Source of the DNA: Phycisphaera mikurensis
GTDB taxonomy: Bacteria > Planctomycetota > Phycisphaerae > WQYP01
Assembly (NCBI GenBank): GCA_022730455.1
Contig: DZDI01000006.1
Span: 1-53,009 of the forward strand
DNA length: 53,009 bases
Direction: 5' to 3'
The first letter of the stretch is position 1. Each line of letters opens with the position of its first letter. A model generated the notes under the pieces. The model did not search any database. It saw only the letters and a list, made by a program, of their open reading frames with translations, and was not told where the DNA came from. Positions 29,028 to 36,143 of this stretch are shown here, piece by piece. The position numbers and the translations under genes were made by a program.

Positions 29028-29942
29028 ATGCGATCACGTGCCAGCAATAGTCCGTTGTCAGGTGTTGCGACTATCGCAACGGGAGTTCTTGCGGTTGCGT
29101 TTATGGGCGGAACAGGGGTCGTGCGAGCCAGCGTTTCCGTTCCTCAAGCCGCCGATATGGCCTCGGCCTCCAGCGTGGCATACACATCGACCAACTGGTC
29201 TGGCTATGCCGACACGGCGTCCAGTGGATATGCCTTTAATTCTGTTTCCGCTACTTGGACGCAGCCAGCAGTCACCACCCAGTCCTCAAGCAGTTACGTG
29301 GCTGCGTCGTTTTGGGTGGGCCTCGACGGTTTTAGTTCCACTACAGTGGAACAAACCGGAACCCAGGCCGTTATTGGCTCCGGCGGCACGGTAACCTATT
29401 CCGCATGGTACGAGCTTTACCCGCAGGTTGAAATTCCTGTCTTCACTGTCAAGCCCGACGACAAAATCAGTGCGTCGGTGACATATGAATCCGCCACCAA
29501 CCAATTTGCATTCAAAATTACGGATTTAACGAGCGGTGCCTCGTACAGCACTACCGCGGTTGGCACGCAAACATCCAAGGCCCTGCGATCGTCTGCGGAA
29601 TGGATTGTGGAAGCTCCCGAATTTGGCACCAGCAGTGGTAGCTATCAGTTGTCAACACTGGCTGATTATGGTTCGTTCGGGTTTAATAACGCATCGGCGG
29701 GCATAAGCGGAAAAAGCATTAATCAGACCGGTTCCATCAGTGGTGTAAATGCCAATGGCGCAGCAACCTTAAACAGTATTACCCTTGTCGATGGCAATAC
29801 TTTTCAGGCCTTGTCCACGCCGTCCGCCCTGACCAACGACGGTGCCTCGTTTACGACCAACTATGTGCCCGAACCGACATCAGTTGCATTGGTTGGTCTT
29901 TCAGCCATGGGTCTGCTGCTGCTCAGGCGGCGTCGCGCCTGA
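29028..29942 (+). CDS. G1-family glutamic endopeptidase (eqolisin-like) with PEP-CTERM sorting signal
   Basis: STNWSGYA, SFWVGLDGFSSTTVEQTGTQ, YSAWYELYP, SSAEWIVEAPEF; C-terminus VPEPTSVALVGLSAMGLLLLRRRRA; N-terminal signal peptide-like segment. Confidence 0.88.
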   Translation: MRSRASNSPLSGVATIATGVLAVAFMGGTGVVRASVSVPQAADMASASSVAYTSTNWSGYADTASSGYAFNSVSATWTQPAVTTQSSSSYVAASFWVGLDGFSSTTVEQTGTQAVIGSGGTVTYSAWYELYPQVEIPVFTVKPDDKISASVTYESATNQFAFKITDLTSGASYSTTAVGTQTSKALRSSAEWIVEAPEFGTSSGSYQLSTLADYGSFGFNNASAGISGKSINQTGSISGVNANGAATLNSITLVDGNTFQALSTPSALTNDGASFTTNYVPEPTSVALVGLSAMGLLLLRRRRA

Positions 29943-29944
29943 AA

Positions 29945-29975
29945 TAGCTGTTTACCGCTGCGCGGTAAACAGCTA
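29945..29975 (+). terminator. Perfect 14-bp stem / 3-nt loop hairpin just downstream of the glutamic peptidase gene
   Basis: TAGCTGTTTACCGC-TGC-GCGGTAAACAGCTA; no T-tract follows, so intrinsic terminator function is uncertain. Confidence 0.45.
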
Positions 29976-30149
29976 CCGGGGGACAAGACGCTAATGATGG
30001 ATGTCATCTTTTCGCGTGCCCATGGGCTACGGGATCAACTTGAGCCGCTTTTTTTACGAGTGCACGCCGCCGCGCAAGCTCGCGTCGGTCGATGCGGAAC
30101 TCCAGCAGGTGGAACGCGATGTCGCGGCAACACTCCGTGAGGTGACGAA

Positions 30150-31040
30150 ATGGAGATTTATGACAGCCCAGATTGCCTTGTGTTCCGTAGCGGGATCATT
30201 TATGAAGGTACCACTCGGCAGATTTGGGCGCTCTATCCGGCACCTCTGATCCTACCTGCCATCTACAAGGGCATCGACGAACCGGGCTTGGCCTTTCGGG
30301 AAGATGTTTTTGACCCATTGACCCGTATCCGTCGCGGGCGGTTTTATACAGTTATCGGTGGGCAGCGGAGCGGATGCTTCTATCATACCCCTGACGTATC
30401 AAATGGGCCGTATGGAAGGTTACCTGACAGCCGCAGCGGCGACGAATTTAAAGAAGAGGGTAGTGGTCGGATCGCGTATGCCTCTAATGTTGACGCCGCC
30501 CGTAAAGAGATGGTCCAACTGGGGCTCGAAGGTGCGACGACGTTCTGGCGTGTCATCGACGTCGAAAAAAACGTGCACAGGCAGCAGGTGTTCACGCTCC
30601 GCGCAAGATCGCTGTTTGGCGTGCTGCCTGAACTGAGCGGCGAGGTGATGGACAAAGGCACGCGACCTCTCGACCCCGACACATTGGGGCAAGTTCGGAA
30701 ATCAATGGATGGATTGATTGACACCTACCACCGTATGCAGCCCGTGCCGACCGTCGATGCAGCAAGAGAAACGTGCCGAGTCATTCTGGCAAGCTGGATT
30801 GGGCGGGAGGCGAGCGGCAAAGACCTGAAGGACGTGATTGCTCTCATACCCAAGGGCCGGGAGGTTCTTAAACGTGGCGCATACATCGTGAACCGCCTGC
30901 ACCCACGTGCCAAATCTTCCGAACGGGAGAATCAAGCATCCAAAAGAAATGCTCTCCGGGAGCCGAATGATGAGGACGCCGAAACGAGTGTACATCTGGT
31001 CGGCCTAGTTTTGCGTGAAATCGGATGGGGCGGAGCATGA
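30150..31040 (+). CDS. Hypothetical protein of unknown function (296 aa)
   Basis: Long ORF with ordinary composition; C-terminus AYIVNRLHPRAKSSERENQASKRNALREPNDEDAETSVHLVGLVLREIGW; no family recognised; possibly coupled to the frames upstream at 30001-30249. Confidence 0.6.
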   Translation: MEIYDSPDCLVFRSGIIYEGTTRQIWALYPAPLILPAIYKGIDEPGLAFREDVFDPLTRIRRGRFYTVIGGQRSGCFYHTPDVSNGPYGRLPDSRSGDEFKEEGSGRIAYASNVDAARKEMVQLGLEGATTFWRVIDVEKNVHRQQVFTLRARSLFGVLPELSGEVMDKGTRPLDPDTLGQVRKSMDGLIDTYHRMQPVPTVDAARETCRVILASWIGREASGKDLKDVIALIPKGREVLKRGAYIVNRLHPRAKSSERENQASKRNALREPNDEDAETSVHLVGLVLREIGWGGA

Positions 31041-31180
31041 GCCGCGCAGTGTTGCGGGGAGTCCGCGTGACCGAAAAGACCGAACTCAAGACTCGTATTA
31101 TCCAATACCTGCAGGAGATAAACATCATCCCCGTTGTATTAAAGTGGAAGTCTAAACTCAACACGGTTACGCCCCCATAG
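31037..31180 (+). pseudogene. Short ORF resembling the C-terminal tail of an IS630-type transposase
   Basis: 47 codons, ATGA overlap with the upstream ORF; VTEKTELKTRIIQYLQEINIIPVVLKWKSKLNTV resembles the IS630 tail pattern (elk.kI..yi...N..p..fkWk). Recalled pattern, not aligned. Confidence 0.35.
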
Positions 31181-31278
31181 CTAATGATATTTTATTATGG
31201 AATCAGACGACTGGTCGTGTGCCTGACTGGCCGAAGGGTCGTGAACGGTTACCGAAAAGGATTTTGATCACAACATTG

Positions 31279-31343
31279 TTGAGATTTATTCTCACTTCAT
31301 ATATAACTTGGCAATTGCAATAAATGAGAACTGGTCTCATTTA
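31279..31343 (+). promoter_or_regulatory. Sigma70-like promoter flanked by two metalloregulator-type operator dyads
   Basis: TTGAGA (31279-31284)-N17-TATAAC (31302-31307); box 1 TGAGA-TTTAT-TCTCA (31280-31294); box 2 TAAATGAGA-ACTGG-TCTCATTTA (31321-31343). Confidence 0.65.
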
Positions 31344-31378
31344 GATTCGCGTTCAATGTTGTGGTTATGGAGTGACCC

Positions 31379-32698
31379 ATGCCAATAGCTTCCCAAGTGC
31401 ACGAGCCATCATCCGGACTCGGTCCGCCATCCAAGGGCGATGCGTTCAAAAAATCCCGAAATCCCACATCGCCAGGAAAACCAGCTATGCCATTTTGGAA
31501 ATTACTTCTGCTGGTCGCCGGGCCGGGACTGGTGGTCATGCTGGCCGACACCGACGCGGGAAGTGTGATTACTGCAGCCCAAAGCGGAGCTCAATTCGGA
31601 TACCGGCTGCTGGTGTTTCAACTGATTTTGATTCCCATCTTATTTATCGTTCAAGAACTAGCCGTTCGCCTGGGGCTCATCACGCAAAAAGGACATGGCG
31701 AACTGATTAAAGAACATTTTGGCAAGGGATGGGCTTGGCTCTCTGTGTCTACGCTTATGGTTTCATGCGTGGGGGCCCTGCTGACTGAATTTGCCGGCAT
31801 CGAAGGCGTAGGCCAGCTTTTTGGCGTACCACCTTGGATCAGCATCTCCATGACCATACTCTTTCTGGTTATCGTGGTGGCCACCGGCACCTATCGTCAG
31901 GTCGAGGTCGTGGCAATACTCATTGGGCTTTTTGAACTGGCATTTGTGGCCGTGGCAGCCATTTCGCATCCTTCAGTACACGCGATGATCACCGCCATTA
32001 AAAATCAGCCCCTCCGCGATCCTAATTACCTGTTTCTGATCGCCGGCAATGTCGGTGCCGTCATAATGCCTTGGATGGTCTTTTACCAGCAGTCGGCGGT
32101 GATTGATAAAGGACTTAACGAGTCGCACATGCGAGCGGAGCGGGTTGATACTGTGGTCGGTTCAGTTGTTACGCAGATTATAATGGCTGCGGTGCTTATT
32201 CTCGTGGCGGCTACCATCGGCCTTAAGAATCCGGACGCTCAGCTAAATACGGTTCAGCAGATTGCCACTGGCTTGAGTGCCATCTTGGGCAGTTGGTGGG
32301 GCCGGGCCATTTTTTCACTTGGCATGCTGGGCGCAGCACTGGTGGCGACTATTGTAGTTTCACTTACCGCAGCCTGGGGTCTGGGCGAAGTGACTGGATA
32401 CAAACGGTCGCTGGCTCATCACCCATTCGAGGCCCCATGGTTTTACGCCATTTATACCATCGCCTTGTTAATCGGTGCGGGAATTGTGCTATCGGGCATC
32501 AACCTCGTGCGGCTTAGCGTCGGGGTGGAAGTGATGAATGCCCTCTTATTACCGATCGTGCTTGGCTTTTTGTATCTTTTGGCGCTACGCACGCTGCCGG
32601 AGCGTTGGCGTTTGAAGGGCTGGTATGCGTGGCTGGTTGGGGCGGTGGTCATATTAACAGCGCTGACGGGCGTTTATGCGGGCATCGCCGGCATTTAA
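31379..32698 (+). CDS. Nramp-family metal ion transporter homologue, non-canonical TM1/TM6 motifs
   Basis: GPGLVVMLADTDAGSVITAAQSGAQFGYRLL (TM1) and AGNVGAVIMPWMVFYQQSAVIDKG (TM6); multi-TM; GGAG upstream of ATG. Confidence 0.85.
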   Translation: MPIASQVHEPSSGLGPPSKGDAFKKSRNPTSPGKPAMPFWKLLLLVAGPGLVVMLADTDAGSVITAAQSGAQFGYRLLVFQLILIPILFIVQELAVRLGLITQKGHGELIKEHFGKGWAWLSVSTLMVSCVGALLTEFAGIEGVGQLFGVPPWISISMTILFLVIVVATGTYRQVEVVAILIGLFELAFVAVAAISHPSVHAMITAIKNQPLRDPNYLFLIAGNVGAVIMPWMVFYQQSAVIDKGLNESHMRAERVDTVVGSVVTQIIMAAVLILVAATIGLKNPDAQLNTVQQIATGLSAILGSWWGRAIFSLGMLGAALVATIVVSLTAAWGLGEVTGYKRSLAHHPFEAPWFYAIYTIALLIGAGIVLSGINLVRLSVGVEVMNALLLPIVLGFLYLLALRTLPERWRLKGWYAWLVGAVVILTALTGVYAGIAGI

Positions 32699-32883
32699 TC
32701 ACTGAAGCCCAATACAGTAATTCAACTATCCATGAATCAATAGCCTGCCAAGGCGGTTTGGTGCAATCCGGGGAAAAGGAGTATTATCAGACACGCCATG
32801 GCCGTCGGATAGTGATAACGAGCGGTGTTCGTTGGGGCGCCTCGCGGAACTATGGTTGTATTAAGGGCTTACGAGGATCTCAC

Positions 32884-33231
32884 ATGTTTGATTCAATTAA
32901 GGCGCTTTCGCAACTTGGCCCTATGATGGCCAAGGCCAAAGAGATGCAAAGCCGCTTGGCTGAATTTCAGAAAACCTTACCGTTTATTGAAGCGTCCGGC
33001 TCAGCGGACGGTGATTCAGTACGTGTAACGGCCAATGGGCGGTTGGAGATTATGGCCTTTGAATTTGAGCCAGATGCGCCGACAGCGGATATGGCGCGAC
33101 TGGCAGACCTGTGCCGCGAGGCCACCAATGCTGCCTTACGGGCCGTGCAGGCACAGGTGCAGATGAAAATGCAGGAATCGATGGGCGATATTGATATGGG
33201 CGCCATGAGAACCATGCTGGGTCAGGGTTAG
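32884..33231 (+). CDS. ybaB: YbaB/EbfC-family nucleoid-associated protein
   Basis: MFDSIKALSQLGPMMAKAKEMQSRLAEFQ... small protein directly upstream of recR; ATG at 32884. Confidence 0.85.
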   Translation: MFDSIKALSQLGPMMAKAKEMQSRLAEFQKTLPFIEASGSADGDSVRVTANGRLEIMAFEFEPDAPTADMARLADLCREATNAALRAVQAQVQMKMQESMGDIDMGAMRTMLGQG

Positions 33232-33243
33232 AATTTACCAAAG

Positions 33244-33873
33244 ATGCCAGATACCAGACATGCATATAGCGCGGCGGTGAAGTATCTGCTGGACCTTTTC
33301 GGGCAACTACCTGGAATAGGATCACGGTCGGCCGAAAGAATTGTATTTCACATTCTGAAAGGCGACCGAGCAGAGGCGGCCAAACTGGCTGCAGCGATAT
33401 TGGCCGTCAAAGATCAGGTTCGGCATTGCAGCGTATGCTTTCATCTGACCGAGAAAGATCCATGCGATATCTGCGCCAATCCGCAGCGAGAGCATGGGGT
33501 GATATGCGTGGTGGAGCAACCCAAGGACGTATATCAAATAGAAACCACGGGTGCCTATGCCGGTGTGTACCATGTACTTTTAGGGCATCTGGCGCCGCTG
33601 GACGAAATTGGGGCCGATGCTTTAACCATCGATGCCCTTGTCAGTCGTGTGGATGGCAGGGATATTGACGGAAAACGGCTCGTACGCGAGGTCATTTTAG
33701 CGACCAACCCCACCATGGACGGCGATGCGACGGCGCTACTGATTCAAGAAAGACTTGCCCGCAGCGGCGTCATGCTGACCCGACTGGCGCGAGGTTTGCC
33801 TCCCGGAGCGCAAATTGAGCATTCCAACCGGGCCATTCTCCACGATGCCCTTACGGGGCGCGTTAAGATGTAG
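33244..33873 (+). CDS. recR: Recombination protein RecR
   Basis: LDLFGQLPGIGSRSAERIVFHIL, zinc motif CSVC...CDIC, Toprim ICVVEQPKDVYQIETTGAYAGVYHVLLGHLAPL. Confidence 0.95.
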   Translation: MPDTRHAYSAAVKYLLDLFGQLPGIGSRSAERIVFHILKGDRAEAAKLAAAILAVKDQVRHCSVCFHLTEKDPCDICANPQREHGVICVVEQPKDVYQIETTGAYAGVYHVLLGHLAPLDEIGADALTIDALVSRVDGRDIDGKRLVREVILATNPTMDGDATALLIQERLARSGVMLTRLARGLPPGAQIEHSNRAILHDALTGRVKM

Positions 33874-33943
33874 CCGGCCAATTTCCGACGTCGTACAGGT
33901 CTTATCTGGGAGTAGGGAAGAGCACAGCGCGGGGTGGGTGTGG

Positions 33944-35536
33944 ATGAATATCATCTGGATCATATCTAGATACGCAGCACGGCGGCTATTTTTTTCCCCG
34001 GCAACGGCGAATCGTCGGCACAGACATTCTCTGCAATTAGTAACGCTCACCGCCGTTATGGTCACGCTTCTGCTGCTGATGTTTCCTTCACCTCTGTTGG
34101 CGGCAGGACACCGGTTGGAGGCACCTGCGGGCAGAGCCTATCGGCATGCGGCAATTATCACGGTGCATGGTGTGGTGGATCAGATTCAGGTGGTGGCGAT
34201 TACGCGGCGGATTCATCTGGCCACGGAGCGGCACGCATCGCTTTTGATTTTTCGTTTTCGGAGCTCGACGGGGCTGGTCTCGTCGGCACTGCGGGCCGCA
34301 CAGATCATCGCTCAATGTAAAATTGCCACCGTAGCCTATATTCGCTCTCAGGCGATCGGCCCTGCACTGCTGATGGCCGTCGCTTGCAACAAAATTATCA
34401 TGCACCACCATGCGGTCATCGGCGATGGTCAGGTGTTTCAAACGCGCGAAAGACTGGGGTTTACGGCCCGAGCACCTCAACCGCATGGGAAGCTGCTTAA
34501 ATGGCTGTGGCACTGCGCCCGCGTCAATGGATACTCCAAGGTGATATTGGCTGCGATGGTGGATCCAACCGTGGTACTCGATGAGGTAAGTAATCGGCAG
34601 ACTGGCAAAACGGAATTGGTCACGCCCGCAAGCCGCAGGAAGCTCATGCGAGAAACGGTGCAAGGGCATCCGGGCCATCATCCATGGGAATTTGTACGGC
34701 GATTAAAGCCAGCCGGAACTGTGCTGACCCTTTCCGCCAAACGGGCGAGGCAATTTGGGCTCTCCACCGCCACCGTGCGATCACGGTCGGCATTACTGGC
34801 GCAACTCAACGTGACTGCCATTCGTGTGCCAGTTTTGCGACTGGATTTTATGGAACACGCTCTGCGAGTGCTGGTATCGCCGGGAGTGCGATTTTTTTTG
34901 ATTGTGATTCTGGTGATCGCTGGCTGGCTCACGTTGACCCACCCCGGATGGCACGTGCCCATACTGGTTGGATTGGCCGCCTTGGGGGTGCTGCTGGGGG
35001 CGCCGATGCTGACCGGCGTGGGGCAATGGTGGGAGATTATTCTGGCGGCGGTGGGAATTATATTGATTATTTTTGATATATTTCATTTTGGCGGCATCGG
35101 CCTGCTGGCAATTCCCGGCTTTGTACTGGTGCTGATCTGTGTGGGCTTGTCGCTGGTGCCATTGACCGGGGGCTACACATCTTTCAGACCGATGCTCTCG
35201 GCGGCGCAGATCAGCGGTGGAGTGTTGGTGGGCGCTCTTTTATGCGGCATCATCACAACCGTGCTGGGCATTCGATTCATGCATCGACTGCCTGGTGCCC
35301 GGCGGATGGTACTGACACCACCTAAGCCGGCGGCAGGTGCCGCGGCCAACGCGGTGGCCGAGCCATTTACCGGTTGCATCGGCCGGTCAGTTTCAGATTT
35401 AAGGCCCGGCGGGAAGGCAAATTTTGATGGACGATTGACGGATGTAGTCACCCGCGGCGAATATATCGCTGCCGGTACACCGATCATGGTGCTGGGTCGC
35501 ACGCAACAACAATGGCTGGTCCGGGCGATTGATTAA
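33944..35536 (+). CDS. NfeD-family membrane protein with ClpP-like domain (catalytic Ser apparently missing)
   Basis: ClpP-like domain with AYIRSQAIGPALLMAVACNKIIMHHHAVIGD, four-TM segment, C-terminal OB-like IGRSVSDLRPGGKANFDGRLTDVVTRGEYIAAGTPIMVLGR. Confidence 0.8.
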   Translation: MNIIWIISRYAARRLFFSPATANRRHRHSLQLVTLTAVMVTLLLLMFPSPLLAAGHRLEAPAGRAYRHAAIITVHGVVDQIQVVAITRRIHLATERHASLLIFRFRSSTGLVSSALRAAQIIAQCKIATVAYIRSQAIGPALLMAVACNKIIMHHHAVIGDGQVFQTRERLGFTARAPQPHGKLLKWLWHCARVNGYSKVILAAMVDPTVVLDEVSNRQTGKTELVTPASRRKLMRETVQGHPGHHPWEFVRRLKPAGTVLTLSAKRARQFGLSTATVRSRSALLAQLNVTAIRVPVLRLDFMEHALRVLVSPGVRFFLIVILVIAGWLTLTHPGWHVPILVGLAALGVLLGAPMLTGVGQWWEIILAAVGIILIIFDIFHFGGIGLLAIPGFVLVLICVGLSLVPLTGGYTSFRPMLSAAQISGGVLVGALLCGIITTVLGIRFMHRLPGARRMVLTPPKPAAGAAANAVAEPFTGCIGRSVSDLRPGGKANFDGRLTDVVTRGEYIAAGTPIMVLGRTQQQWLVRAID

Positions 35537-35585
35537 CGCGGCCCGACCCCGGCGCGGTGCCAGAATGGCTTGAGGGCTTACCTTC

Positions 35586-36059
35586 ATGGATTTGATCCTT
35601 TCAGTTTTTGCACTACTGGCAGCGGCCGTCATCTGCATCTGGCTGGAATTTGTTGTGCCGTCACACGGCATTCTGGCCGTATGTTTTTTTCTGCTATGTG
35701 TGACCGCTTTGGTGCTTTCGACATTTGTATCAGCAGGTTTTGTTGTCTTGATCGTGATGATTCTTCTGGTAATGATTCCGACGGTCGGATGGTATGGTTT
35801 TCGGTATTACCCCAGCAGCCCCATTGGCCGCCGAATTTTTTTGCGTAAACCACCTCTCTCTCACCCGCCCGCCGCGGATCTGCAGGTTTTTATTAATAAG
35901 ACTGGCGTAGCAGAATCGGTTCTCCGTCCATCCGGCGTGTGCACCATTGAACAACATCGATTTGCATGCGTAAGCGAAAACGCACAAATTGAGGCGGGGG
36001 AAAAAATACGCGTCATCGGTGTGTCGGGTAATTACCTCATTGTTGCTCCGATGGGTTGA
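35586..36059 (+). CDS. NfeD-like short membrane protein
   Basis: Hydrophobic N-terminal half and OB-like C-terminus (GVAESVLRPSGVCTIEQHRFACVSENAQIEAGEKIRVIGVSGNYLIVAPMG). Confidence 0.75.
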   Translation: MDLILSVFALLAAAVICIWLEFVVPSHGILAVCFFLLCVTALVLSTFVSAGFVVLIVMILLVMIPTVGWYGFRYYPSSPIGRRIFLRKPPLSHPPAADLQVFINKTGVAESVLRPSGVCTIEQHRFACVSENAQIEAGEKIRVIGVSGNYLIVAPMG

Positions 36060-36143
36060 TATCTGCCGAATTTGCCATGAAAACGGAGCTCGGTCTGCGG
36101 CATAAACACTACTGGAACGCGGCAGTGGGAACGCCAAAGCCTG

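Noticed and set aside
31269-31363. Nested inverted repeats upstream of the Nramp gene read as a three-way-junction riboswitch
   Set aside because: The 5' arm of the closing stem would lie upstream of the start site predicted from TTGAGA-N17-TATAAC, and no known Mn/Mg/Ni-Co riboswitch motif was recognised; a DNA operator explanation fits better. 5' RACE showing a start upstream of 31269 would reopen it.
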